Source: Pseudomonas viridiflava
GTDB lineage: Bacteria > Pseudomonadota > Gammaproteobacteria > Pseudomonadales > Pseudomonadaceae
Direction of reading: 5' to 3'
Assembly (NCBI RefSeq): GCF_003702045.1
Contig: NZ_RBTP01000056.1
Coordinates: 62,001 to 126,000, forward strand
Length of the DNA: 64,000 bases
In this document: positions 53,301-61,617 of the stretch, one piece after another
Numbering within the stretch: the first letter of the stretch is position 1
How the letters are laid out: each line of letters opens with the position of its first letter
The notes under the pieces: generated by a model
Databases searched by the model: none
What the model was told of the DNA's origin: nothing
What the model saw: only the letters and a program-made list of their open reading frames with translations
Position numbers and translations under genes: made by a program

Positions 53301-54701
53301 GACCGTTTCACTGCGTACGCGTCCAGGCTCGTTCAAGACCTCCCATCGGGTTCTGATTTCCCTCGGCAGTTGGCAGTAGTTGGGCTGCCTGGAGAACGGC
53401 ACGCCTTCTTCAATGGCGTAAAGCGTCTCGACGGTCTGCCGGTGTTCGTTCTGGGTGGTAACCTCCATTGTCTGTAAGTGGAATCGATTAAACGTGCGCT
53501 CGATACTGCGCACCGGCTTGTCGTCGACCCAAAGGCTCTCGGTACAGACATAGTCATAGGGCTCAAGGTACTTGAAGAGGTTGTCCAGACCATTGTCTTC
53601 CCAATTGATGCTAAGGCCCGCGCCCAGAAAATTGCGTGAGCGCTGAAGGCTGTCCTTATAGGTGTAGCGGACGTCGACCTTTGGCTGGGAAAAGCCGGGA
53701 TCGACGATATGCCGAGTCACCCTTGGCAAGGGCTGGCGTTGGGCGCTGACCGGGAACTCATGGCCGCTGTCCTGGTAGTAAACGTCTTCCTGGCTACCTG
53801 TCGGTGTCTTGACGTGCTTGATGCACAGGTGGTTGTTGTTCTCCAAACCATATTCGAACCGCCATGACGCTTTGTTTTCGGTGGGCAGCGTGATCCGGGA
53901 AACACGCTTGTCACTGCCTGACAGGTACATGACGAACTGCGCCATTGGTCCGCCTTGGGATCCGGCTTCGGGGTGCAGCGTGATGTCGACACTCAGGCTG
54001 TTGCGCACGATGCTCAGCAGTTTCCGGTCTTGATCGTCCTGAACCGATTCAAGCCGGTACTGAGTGCTGTCGAACGGTTTGTGAGTGAGCCAGAGGCTAT
54101 GGCCGGAGGGCGCAATGATCTGTACTGGCCAGGCCATACGCTTATTGCCGCTGCTGTGTACTTCAAGGATTTCTGTAAGGCCTGACTTATGCACCACTTG
54201 AAAGGTGGTTTCGTCCAGCTTGTAGAAATGAAAGGTGTCGAGTTTTTTCTCCGACATCGTCAGTCGACCGGCACGCGTATGGGTGATCCGGGTCGTACAT
54301 TTTGTGTAGCGAGTCCGCGTTTTGTGGCTGCGCTTGTCGTGGCCAGTCTGTTTGCAGGAACGGGTGCGTTTCGTGTATCGGGTCCGCAACGTGCGCTTGA
54401 TGAGTCGAGTGCCCCCGGTTCCATCGATACGGAACGTCTCGCCCGTGTTCAGGGACAGGATATGAGTGCCGGGGTTGTAGTGCGACAGTTGCAGGCTCCA
54501 GCCCATGCCATAGCCGCTGTCCAGCGTGTTGAGAGGGCTGTAGGAGAGCCTGGGATTGATTCCAGGCCCCAGTAGATCATTGCCTTTCAGTTCGGGCAGA
54601 TTGATCGACACGTTGTAAAGCCCGGTACGCGGATCGACACCGCTTTTCAGGCAGCTCATGAAGTTGAGCGCATTGGAGTGTACGGAGGTGGAAGCGGTCA
54701 T
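49485..54701 (-). CDS. RHS-repeat protein with orphan C-terminal region (polymorphic-toxin type)
   Basis: 1738 aa, no signal peptide, no PAAR domain. Residues 1-100 open with CLKSGVDPRTGLYNVSINLP and GYGMGWSLQLSHY. About 150-1360 are YD/RHS repeats, which fold into a hollow shell (TYDSHGNLLVYARADG, YRYDSHDHLVALRHG). The RHS core signature covers about 1375-1451: LGFNGEVRDAASGWYLLGKG, NPYTYCLGNPIALRDPTG, with D1448-P-T-G as the usual boundary. The remaining 287 residues carry hydrophobic segments and a Ser/Pro/Ala-rich linker. The family is typically insecticidal TccC-like or a contact toxin. A basic insertion sits at residues 101-148. ATG has GAGG 8 bases upstream. Confidence 0.88.
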   Translation of the reverse strand: MTASTSVHSNALNFMSCLKSGVDPRTGLYNVSINLPELKGNDLLGPGINPRLSYSPLNTLDSGYGMGWSLQLSHYNPGTHILSLNTGETFRIDGTGGTRLIKRTLRTRYTKRTRSCKQTGHDKRSHKTRTRYTKCTTRITHTRAGRLTMSEKKLDTFHFYKLDETTFQVVHKSGLTEILEVHSSGNKRMAWPVQIIAPSGHSLWLTHKPFDSTQYRLESVQDDQDRKLLSIVRNSLSVDITLHPEAGSQGGPMAQFVMYLSGSDKRVSRITLPTENKASWRFEYGLENNNHLCIKHVKTPTGSQEDVYYQDSGHEFPVSAQRQPLPRVTRHIVDPGFSQPKVDVRYTYKDSLQRSRNFLGAGLSINWEDNGLDNLFKYLEPYDYVCTESLWVDDKPVRSIERTFNRFHLQTMEVTTQNEHRQTVETLYAIEEGVPFSRQPNYCQLPREIRTRWEVLNEPGRVRSETVSNTYDSHGNLLVYARADGIVETSTWYPAEGIEGDCPPDAEGFVGQLRTRTIVPAPSTEGGAPILSTHYRYTALPPLDNNRGMPDWIVPATETLVQINADGAGNEVELQQTRLTHFNRPEQPFLHGRVERETLRMNGHSTHTDYDYTTLDSPQLGIPVQQVTQRLSTDVDSVDSVAVRQLSPLTGQELVTQAHGVETRYAFDALNRLIREVVVPGTPFEASRHYQYVLCANAGEQAEQITINARQVMTRSRMDGLGRVIYEEQDHIRADDPTVPLQIYAAQYSTWNNVERETAYDYLDDQPLVLTRRFAYDDWNQQCTVTGDDGVQTHQHFDPIGNDAYNGAIQRSWVQSDGETPEISDSSESWLNPFGKPDQIRSLSGSGQVLGTKSFRYDGLGRCTCQTDESSYTTRFSYDAWSRMTATTLPDESVVHRGYAAHSGAELATVLEVVHSDGTTRTLAGEQVFDGLQRLTRSTVGPRVELYAYEDDQKQVKTRTTAKGDAITFSYNPALTDQALTSVAPDESAEYDYDPKSARLTRAHNVQGTRTYDYDVLNRLKAQSWIDNQGRSWRSCYQTSRQGRPLKRTEFEADNTVGFDTLFHYDSLGRVDGIEQGMLQVSIEYDGLSRARHVLTHDLSAGTTLATRFKYDHQGRETLRAQALDQQPERILEQVWQADGLLESRHLHQESESLLLEHFTYDSRGRLTVHECSGSLLPREPHSPTNTEPREIVRQLFNFDALDNIRLVTTTFADETVERAIFGYASDDPCQLVTVTYMPPRTTDSPTTTFSYDKNGNQLNDEQGQTLRYDSQNRLLNVLDTDGQSLSEYRYDSHDHLVALRHGHESETLRFYQDQQLSSSVQDDRRTHYLYLGEQSLGQQCEGNQDETLLLFTDSNNSVLGECRQDVARTTVYSAYGNRYSDEQLRTTLGFNGEVRDAASGWYLLGKGYRAYNPALMRFHSPDSLSPFEAGGVNPYTYCLGNPIALRDPTGHDASVQSGRLRRPDEGQLYPPSAGGGGGFLNWIGVAVGAFFTVTGVVSLAMTFGLSAPVSIPMIGVGMATTTSATVALVATTALTAASTAASAVSAANGDQTAGTIAMWTGFAALGVGVGSGLVSAAARALNKPGTNMGVRNLIFSGKVREPSSGITSPGRSGSRASVSQSTSAAPARTPSPSGSSAASPPGSSLGAPVASPKPSMANATARPTIDPNSLLSARANLRPQPPRQAAITGELDELRLATQRIANGGTVKQALEAAAPANGRSPMLENIVMQEARFMRS
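54258..54401 (-). other. Basic internal insertion in the RHS protein
   Basis: Residues about 101-148, dense in Arg, Lys and Thr, with RTRYTK occurring twice (residues 106-111 and 129-134), in DNA copies that are similar but not identical. It separates RIDGTGGTRL from MSEKKLDTFHFY, which read as neighbours of one beta-sheet. Confidence 0.55.
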
Positions 54702-54958
54702 GTGGCGGACCTCGCAGGTTGAAAACGAGACGAGCGCACCGGTTGACTGCCGTGCAATCCATGCGCCTGAGTCATAGGCGGCACTTCAGAGCTCCTGCCT
54801 GAGGAACCTGCAAACCTGAAGGCCTCGTTCAACCGTACCAGCTCCCAACGAGCCGGGGACCTAGCAGTTGTGCGAGTAGGCAGACGACACGCGCAGGCTT
54901 AAAAAGACTCCATTCACAGCCATCTGGCTGAACGCGCCAGCTTGAAAGGAGCTCACTT

Positions 54959-56749
54959 ATGGCCGTCGATCTTCCGCCACCCAAGGTCCCCGAACTGCAA
55001 CAGCCCGGTAATTTCGTGGATCTTGAGCAATTGGGTAGTGCTCCACTGCTGACCTATGTCTGGTATCCCGACATCGCCGAGGGGCAGTACTTTGTCGTCA
55101 ACTGGCGCGGTTGCGGTGCGCAAGGCGAGGTGGTGGATGTGTTTGACACGATCGTTGATGTCGTAGCCCCTGACGACGATGGCATGCCGGTGTTGATTCA
55201 GAACCAAAAACTCATGAGCCTTGATCAGGGATGGGTTTTTTATTCGTACTACGTACCTGACAGCGTTCAGCCGGATAAGCAAAACGAGTCATTGCGGCTG
55301 TTTTTCAATGTAGGGAAACGATCCACCACATCCTTGGCTGTGCCGCAGTGTAAAGAGTCCCACGACCTCAAACTGGATGTGACGGCGAACTCGATACCCA
55401 ATGAATTTCTGTTTGTTACGCCGCCGTACAAGGCCATGCGAGCGGGCGACAAAGTGACGCTTACGCTGGACCTGTACTTTGCTGAGGATTCTTTCTTTAC
55501 GTCATTGATTCGGCCTCATACAGTTACCGATGCTGAGGCAGGGCAACCTCTGGTGTGGAAAATCCCTTCAACCGAGCTGGAGGCGATTGGGGGGGGGTAC
55601 GCGCTTATGAGCCAGAAAATCGACTATGCCGAACCCACGTTCACGACACAGGGGCCTGTCCAGACCCTGAACATCGTACCTGCGGCCGTCCCTTTGCTGC
55701 CTAGGCTGGAAATCGTGGGTGTGGAGGGCGACTCGCTTGATCCGCAGGCCTTTCCCGATGGCATCACCTTGAAAGTCGAACCATACGCAGGCCTGCGTAT
55801 CGACGATGAGGTGGTTGTCTACATCAGCAGCGAAAGCCGCTTGGTGAAAACATTGCGTACCGATGTATCGACGCTCGATAGTCAGGTGCTTGAGTTGACA
55901 GTGGAGCAAGACTGGCTCCTCAGCCACAACGGTAAAAAAGTGGACTTCATGTACCAGTACGCGCGGCTGGCGGCGGCGGGCAGTTCTGTGTTGCGCACGG
56001 TCACGTTGCGCCAGCCGCTTTTCCTGCCTGCGCCGGAGATCGCTCAGGCCACCCTCGACGACGAGAGTGAAACCGGTGTCTCTGGGCATGCCTTCGCGCT
56101 GGCATTGGTCGGTGGGGTGCAAGTTCGTACCCCCCAGGAGGCTGTCATTGGTCCCGATGACCAGGTACGCATGCATTGGGACGGATACGGCAGCACCGGC
56201 AGTTTCATTGCAGAACCTTCGGAGGCTGATCGCCAGCTATTTCTCATTCCGGCATCCGCGGTGCCTGCCAATATGGGCAAGCGCTTAAATGTGTATTACG
56301 AAGTGATCGACCAGGAAGGCCTCAGCCGGTCGAAAGTGTTCGATCTGGAGGTCAGGGGTATCGACAGCGGCTGGCCGACCCTTCAAAACGTGCAGCCATT
56401 CACCGTCGATGGGTGGCTCACGCTTGCGCAAGTACCCATCGAAGGTGCAGGGCTGGAGCTCGGCTCATGGACCTACATGGCTGAAGGGCAGCGGGTGCGG
56501 ATCATCGCTTGCGGATTATCGACAGGGGGTGTCCCGCAATGTGTCGATGTGCGCACGGGCGATGCCGAATCAGTGACCGCGGCTGAGTGTATGGCCGGAA
56601 AAGTCTCGGCACTCATACCGAAAGGCTTCCTGGAGGGGCTACTGCAAGACGCCGAAACCAATAAGGTGACGGTTGAGGTCAGCTTCGATGAGGGCGCCAC
56701 CTATGTGCAGTTCCCTTTCATCACCTTCCGCCTGAGGGATCAGGTGTAA
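54959..56749 (+). CDS. Ig-like repeat protein, no signal peptide (596 aa)
   Basis: 596 aa. A Pro-rich start (LPPPKVPELQQPGNF), then at least four Ig-like units with the W- or Y-strand pattern (QYFVVNWRGCGAQG, QVRMHWDGYGSTG), the I-P turn (LFLIPASAVPANMGKRL) and closing V-Y-Y-E-V strand. It is paralogous to the 480-aa protein at 42539, including the shared C-terminal unit. AAGGAG precedes the ATG. It opens an operon with the giant modular genes, 35 bases upstream of the next start, and is divergent from the RHS gene across 257 bases. A G9 run at 55589-55597 lies inside the gene. Confidence 0.77.
   Translation: MAVDLPPPKVPELQQPGNFVDLEQLGSAPLLTYVWYPDIAEGQYFVVNWRGCGAQGEVVDVFDTIVDVVAPDDDGMPVLIQNQKLMSLDQGWVFYSYYVPDSVQPDKQNESLRLFFNVGKRSTTSLAVPQCKESHDLKLDVTANSIPNEFLFVTPPYKAMRAGDKVTLTLDLYFAEDSFFTSLIRPHTVTDAEAGQPLVWKIPSTELEAIGGGYALMSQKIDYAEPTFTTQGPVQTLNIVPAAVPLLPRLEIVGVEGDSLDPQAFPDGITLKVEPYAGLRIDDEVVVYISSESRLVKTLRTDVSTLDSQVLELTVEQDWLLSHNGKKVDFMYQYARLAAAGSSVLRTVTLRQPLFLPAPEIAQATLDDESETGVSGHAFALALVGGVQVRTPQEAVIGPDDQVRMHWDGYGSTGSFIAEPSEADRQLFLIPASAVPANMGKRLNVYYEVIDQEGLSRSKVFDLEVRGIDSGWPTLQNVQPFTVDGWLTLAQVPIEGAGLELGSWTYMAEGQRVRIIACGLSTGGVPQCVDVRTGDAESVTAAECMAGKVSALIPKGFLEGLLQDAETNKVTVEVSFDEGATYVQFPFITFRLRDQV
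55589..55597 (+). repeat. G9 homopolymer inside the 596-aa Ig-like gene
   Basis: Nine consecutive G residues encode Gly-Gly-Gly in EAIGGGYAL. Slippage by one base would frameshift the gene, so the tract could make it phase-variable. Confidence 0.8.
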
Positions 56750-56784
56750 ACCGATAGAGCTACAACTCATAAGGAGTATTCGCC

Positions 56785-59700
56785 ATGGATGGCAACACGC
56801 TGGAACGTCTATTGGCCTGGATGCAGGCCCCTGAAAACAATGTTATGCACGGATGGGGTGCGATTGCGATCCTGGGGCGCAAGAAAGTCAATGAGTTGCT
56901 GGCGCAGCAACACGTGACACGTTCCTCAGCCTATCCCTGGTTACCGCTGATCAGTGGTGTGGTCGATACGATTGCGGGCAAGCGTCTGGATGCCATCTGC
57001 GGTTTCAGACTGGATGCACCGCAGTTGTCTTTCGAAAATGCTGACCTGGACAGCGATCATGCCACCTTGAGCTGTTCGGTGACCGCCGGTGCCTGGCTTA
57101 CGATGAGTCGCAGAGACAACCAATGGCAGATCCAGCGCATTGTGGAAATAGACCCATTGCTGGGCCCACGCGTGGTGCTGGATCTTTACCTGACCAAGAC
57201 GCCGGGAAGCGTGTCCGATGACGGGCGCATCATTCTCGATTTGAAAGACAGTGATGAGGTCAGGCTGACAGGCGCCGGCACCGAAGACGAGCAACTGCTG
57301 GTGGGCAATCTGTTCAAGAGTCTAATCAGCCAGTTGCCTGACGATCAGCGGATATGGGAAATCGCCAGGATCGAAACCGAAAACGCAGCCTTGCCGCTGA
57401 TGAAGCCGGCGTCCTTCAGGCTGCAGGTCAAGGCTGATCCCCAGGCATCGATGAGTGCGGAGACTGCGACTGATCGCGAAGGGGCTGTTCTGGTTTGCAT
57501 CAATATGGTGGATCGGGGGCAGGGCGGTACTTTACCGGCTGACTATCCTTACTTCATTCCGGATGATACCGGCAAGGATTACTCTGCAAGCGTGCTGATG
57601 CCCAAAGAGACCGTATTGGCGGCTATGCTGGCATCGCTTGCGCACATTTATGGCAAGTCTGATTTTGAACTTACCAACGATGCGGACGGTACGCTCTTGC
57701 AGGCGCAGTTGACGTCCGGGGTGTTGAACGTTCCAAGCCACCTGATCACTCAAACCGATCCCGATACCGGCGAAGAAACACAGCTTCTGATTCATGAAAT
57801 GGCGTTTGAACTCACGCCCGATCTCCCAGCGACAGTGGCGTTTGGCGACGACGGGATTCAGATGACCTGGTCATCTAGATCGATCACTGGCATGACGTTC
57901 ACTACCGAATCGGCAGAGTCCTTCTACCGGTTCGGGGTCGATGTCGTGCTTCATGCTGCTTATCAACTGATCGACGGACACTGGACCAATACCGCGTACA
58001 CATTTGATAAAAACATTATCGCGCTCCCGCCGACTGCCGGAGAAAAAAATGCCTGGGACGACATGCTCGGGGCGATCGGAACTCTTATGAGCATCGTGAA
58101 CGAAGCCATAACCAATATGTTGACTGGGCATGTCGATCCTTTGTTTCAGCAAACATTTCCAGTCGAATCGAGTTTTGAAGATTTTCTTAATGAACAGCTT
58201 ACGCTTGGTTTTGGTCAGTTCGTCCAGAGCGATACTCTGCATGTGCCCAAGGACGTTTTGATTCTTGGTCATGTGAACCCGAAGTCAACTTCGTTTGTCG
58301 TAAGCCCCCTGCAGCCTTTGATGATGGCCGGCAGCAGTCAATCGTTCGTCACCCAGCCGACCCTACAAAACCTGGCCTGGTCGGTGGAAGCGCTCGAAGG
58401 CGGCTCGGTTGAAAAGGGTTGTATAACGCCCGCCGGACTTTATCAGTCGCCGCACGCCAGTGCGTTAGATGGCCAGATGCGGGTGCGGGTCGTTGCTGAG
58501 GACAGGGCGACAGGACACTCCAGTGCCGCTCTGGTCACCGTCCTGGCGAACCCGTTGACGGTCAGTCCACTGGTTCAGGTTTGCAGCACCGGTGAAACCG
58601 TCGAACTCGCGGCCAAGGGTTTTGCCGATGAGCCATTGCAGTGGGCAATAGCCAATCCGGTGTCGGGTGAAAGTGGTTCGGTCAGGCCCAGTACAGCGCC
58701 CGGTGGCGATCACACCTATGTGGCTGGCCCCAAGGTGAGCGAAAAGACCTATGTACTGGATGAGATAAAGGTTAGCGGCCCCTCCGGCGCGCGTTCGGCC
58801 TGGATTCTGGTGGTGCAGAAAACGCCTGTTCTGGTCGTCAAGCCACGGGTCAATGACGCCTCTACCGGTCAAGCCAGTTTGCAGGCGCTCTGGAGCGGCG
58901 CTGAAATCAAACCTGTCTGGACCTTGCCGCTGGGTGGTCCCGGCTCGATCGACGCTGATGGCAAATACCAGGCACCTGATAACATACAGGATCGATTCGC
59001 GCTGGTTTTGGCTACGTACTCTGACGCCATGTTTGGCGATGTGGAAGGGCACATCATCCTGCCGCTCCCACTGTCGGACTTTAAAGATGAGTTGACCTTG
59101 ATGGGTGAGGACGCGGCCCCCGGCGGATTGCTGTCCCTCAGCCAGCCCAAGGCTTCTCCAAAACAGAGTGCGCCAGCGGCCGATACCTCGCTGGAGGGCC
59201 TTGTCGAATGGATGGCAGACCCCGCCAATAACGTAATGTGGGACTGGGACGCCATCGCGGCTATGGATCGCAGCAGTGTCAATTCGCTGTTGTTGCAAGA
59301 GTATATCCATCGCTTTTCCTCTGACACCTATCTGCCTGCGGTGAGTGGTCAGGTGCCGACGGTCAACAATGAATGGATCGAGGCAATTCATGGGTTCCTG
59401 CTGGATGCGCCTCGTCTGGCTTTTGTTAACGACGATCTGGGCGATTCCCATGCCTCCTTGACCTGCGCCATTCTGGGCGGAATACAGCGGACCCTGCACA
59501 AGAATGTCGACAGTTGGGACGTGGTAAAGCTCACCCGATTTGACCCGCTTCAAGGGCCCAGGCTGACGCTCGATCTGCGTCTGGACCAGGTTGCGGGTCT
59601 GGTCGAAGACGATGGCCGTGTCAGACTGGACTTGCAGCACAGTGACAACTTCATCCTGACATTCGCCGAATCGGAGTATGAGAAGAAGCTGGGGGGTGAC

Positions 59701-61551
59701 TTTTTCAAGGACCTGTTCAATCAGCTTCCGGATGAGCAGCGGATCTGGACATTGGGCACCATTGGCCCCGGTTCCAATACCTTGATGCGCGCTGAGTCGT
59801 TCAAACTGCGTACGCAGACGCGTCCGCAGGGATCATCGCAAGCGCAGCAGACTGCAAGTAATGGCGACGGTGCGATTCTGACGTTCATCTGCATGGAGGA
59901 CGGCTCGACGGGGGGGGATATTCCGATTGAATACAGGTACTTGATTCCGGACGAAGACTCAGGACGCTATGGCGCGACGGTTCTGTTTGCGGAGGGGAGG
60001 ATAAACAAGGCTGCGAAAGTCATCGAGACCGTGACAGCGCTCGTTTCTTCTGCTTTTGAGTACATCGAATTCGATTACATCAAAGATGCCGATGGTCGAG
60101 TGACCAAAGCCACTGCGCGAACAGGACAATTGCTGATCCCTTCTGCATCCAAAGATCTACTACCGGTTTTTCTGGACGGCAAGTACGTTACACCCAGGGT
60201 TTTCAGAACCGGGGCTTCCTATGATGCCCATACTGTTTCAATGCCTTTGACGATTACGCTGGACGGCAATCGCAACGCGGTTTTGACTTGGCAAGCTGAG
60301 GCGCGTGAAGGCGTCACCCTTGAGTTTCCTGATTCAATTTATCCGGTGTTTGTGGCCGTCAACACGATCGCCATTGAGGTGACGTGCCATTATCTGTTTT
60401 CTGATGACGACAACGATCTGGTGCTCAAACCCACACTGGACCTCCGCGTGCGGAGTGAAGAAGGAGAGCTGAGTTTCGAATCACTGGAAGGCATACCGGT
60501 GGAGGACTATGCCCTGTTGCTGACAATGGGCGTGGTTGCTTTAGGCATCGTCTCTTGGGACAAAACAAGGATGGGGACGGACATTCAAGCACTTCTGGCC
60601 AAGGTGCTTCAGTTCAGGTTGCCAGTCAGTGCGTTCATTGAGGAAAGCATCCAGCTCAACTTCAATCATGCCATCGTGAGCGACGTCTTTCGTGCACCTC
60701 GGGATATCGCATTGTTCGGTCGTATCGCCCCGGCCGCGACCCGTTTTGTCGTCAGCCCCCAAGAGCATTTGATGACTGTAGACAGCGCGATGAAATTCGC
60801 GACCGAGCCTGCGGGTATGCAGGTGGACTGGAGCGTCGAAAAACTGCACGGAGCTTCAGAGGATGCCGGTGCTATCAGCGCGATGGGCAAGTACTACGCG
60901 CCGCAAGCCCTCTCAAAGGCTGAGTCTTTCATTCGCCTAAGGATCACCGCAACCGATCAGGCAACGAGCCACCAGAGCTCCGCGTTGGTGACCGTTGTAG
61001 CCAGCCCGGTGAGCCTCAATCCGCTGATTCAAGTGTGTGATAACGGGCAGAGCGTTGAGCTGGCCGTCGGCGTGACGGGCATCGATGACGCGACGTGTGC
61101 GATCAAGAATCCAGTGGAGGGAGAGAGCGGCACGCTATCACCCAGCACCCTGACTGATAGTGGCTACACCTACACCGCCAGCTCGGCGGATGTCAGAAAA
61201 ACCTATGTGCTGGACGAAATCGTCTTTGCCAATCAGGACTTCAGTACGTCCGCCTGGGTGCTGGTTCAAAAAAATACTCCGTTTCTGACCATCAAGGCGA
61301 CGATTGCAGAGCAAGACGGCACAAGCGCCGAGAAGGTCCTCCTACAGGCCATTGGCAATGGAAATGTGGTCACTGCCACCTGGTCGATGCCGCTGGGCGG
61401 GCCTGGCTCGATAACAGATGGTGTGTACAGCGCTGGCGAGGAGGCGGACAAACACTTTGTCCTGATTTTAGCCACCGTCCAGCACGTTGTCATGGGCGAG
61501 TTGCAAGGTCACATCATTCTGTCTTTGCCGCTGGCCAGTCACTTTTCCTAA
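56785..61551 (+). CDS. Two-module giant protein: P47/OrfX-like (tentative) halves plus Ig-like domains
   Basis: 1588 aa, no signal peptide. It is a tandem duplication: module A about residues 5-772, a Pro/Ala/Ser linker 773-802, module B 803-1588. Each starts with LERLLAWMQAPENNVM or LEGLVEWMADPANNVM, then W-[DG]-x9-V-N-x2-L (DWDAIAAMDRSSVNSLLLQ), a pattern that resembles the N-terminus of clostridial P47 as I remember it. A beta-rich region of about 490 residues follows, with GAVLVCINM or GAILTFICM and IPDxxxxxYxAxVL. Each module ends in about three Ig-like domains with PL-x2-QVC, PVxGESG and LGGPGSI. AAGGAG precedes the ATG. Module function unknown. Confidence 0.75.
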   Translation: MDGNTLERLLAWMQAPENNVMHGWGAIAILGRKKVNELLAQQHVTRSSAYPWLPLISGVVDTIAGKRLDAICGFRLDAPQLSFENADLDSDHATLSCSVTAGAWLTMSRRDNQWQIQRIVEIDPLLGPRVVLDLYLTKTPGSVSDDGRIILDLKDSDEVRLTGAGTEDEQLLVGNLFKSLISQLPDDQRIWEIARIETENAALPLMKPASFRLQVKADPQASMSAETATDREGAVLVCINMVDRGQGGTLPADYPYFIPDDTGKDYSASVLMPKETVLAAMLASLAHIYGKSDFELTNDADGTLLQAQLTSGVLNVPSHLITQTDPDTGEETQLLIHEMAFELTPDLPATVAFGDDGIQMTWSSRSITGMTFTTESAESFYRFGVDVVLHAAYQLIDGHWTNTAYTFDKNIIALPPTAGEKNAWDDMLGAIGTLMSIVNEAITNMLTGHVDPLFQQTFPVESSFEDFLNEQLTLGFGQFVQSDTLHVPKDVLILGHVNPKSTSFVVSPLQPLMMAGSSQSFVTQPTLQNLAWSVEALEGGSVEKGCITPAGLYQSPHASALDGQMRVRVVAEDRATGHSSAALVTVLANPLTVSPLVQVCSTGETVELAAKGFADEPLQWAIANPVSGESGSVRPSTAPGGDHTYVAGPKVSEKTYVLDEIKVSGPSGARSAWILVVQKTPVLVVKPRVNDASTGQASLQALWSGAEIKPVWTLPLGGPGSIDADGKYQAPDNIQDRFALVLATYSDAMFGDVEGHIILPLPLSDFKDELTLMGEDAAPGGLLSLSQPKASPKQSAPAADTSLEGLVEWMADPANNVMWDWDAIAAMDRSSVNSLLLQEYIHRFSSDTYLPAVSGQVPTVNNEWIEAIHGFLLDAPRLAFVNDDLGDSHASLTCAILGGIQRTLHKNVDSWDVVKLTRFDPLQGPRLTLDLRLDQVAGLVEDDGRVRLDLQHSDNFILTFAESEYEKKLGGDFFKDLFNQLPDEQRIWTLGTIGPGSNTLMRAESFKLRTQTRPQGSSQAQQTASNGDGAILTFICMEDGSTGGDIPIEYRYLIPDEDSGRYGATVLFAEGRINKAAKVIETVTALVSSAFEYIEFDYIKDADGRVTKATARTGQLLIPSASKDLLPVFLDGKYVTPRVFRTGASYDAHTVSMPLTITLDGNRNAVLTWQAEAREGVTLEFPDSIYPVFVAVNTIAIEVTCHYLFSDDDNDLVLKPTLDLRVRSEEGELSFESLEGIPVEDYALLLTMGVVALGIVSWDKTRMGTDIQALLAKVLQFRLPVSAFIEESIQLNFNHAIVSDVFRAPRDIALFGRIAPAATRFVVSPQEHLMTVDSAMKFATEPAGMQVDWSVEKLHGASEDAGAISAMGKYYAPQALSKAESFIRLRITATDQATSHQSSALVTVVASPVSLNPLIQVCDNGQSVELAVGVTGIDDATCAIKNPVEGESGTLSPSTLTDSGYTYTASSADVRKTYVLDEIVFANQDFSTSAWVLVQKNTPFLTIKATIAEQDGTSAEKVLLQAIGNGNVVTATWSMPLGGPGSITDGVYSAGEEADKHFVLILATVQHVVMGELQGHIILSLPLASHFS
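59910..59917 (+). repeat. G8 homopolymer inside the two-module giant gene
   Basis: Eight consecutive G residues in module B (GSTGGDIPIEYRYL). Like the G9 in the preceding gene, a one-base slip would truncate the protein. Confidence 0.75.
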
Positions 61552-61617
61552 CACTCAAACACGAGTCAGAAAACACGCAAGTCAGAAAACCACGTTGGTA
61601 TCACAGGAGGTGATGTC

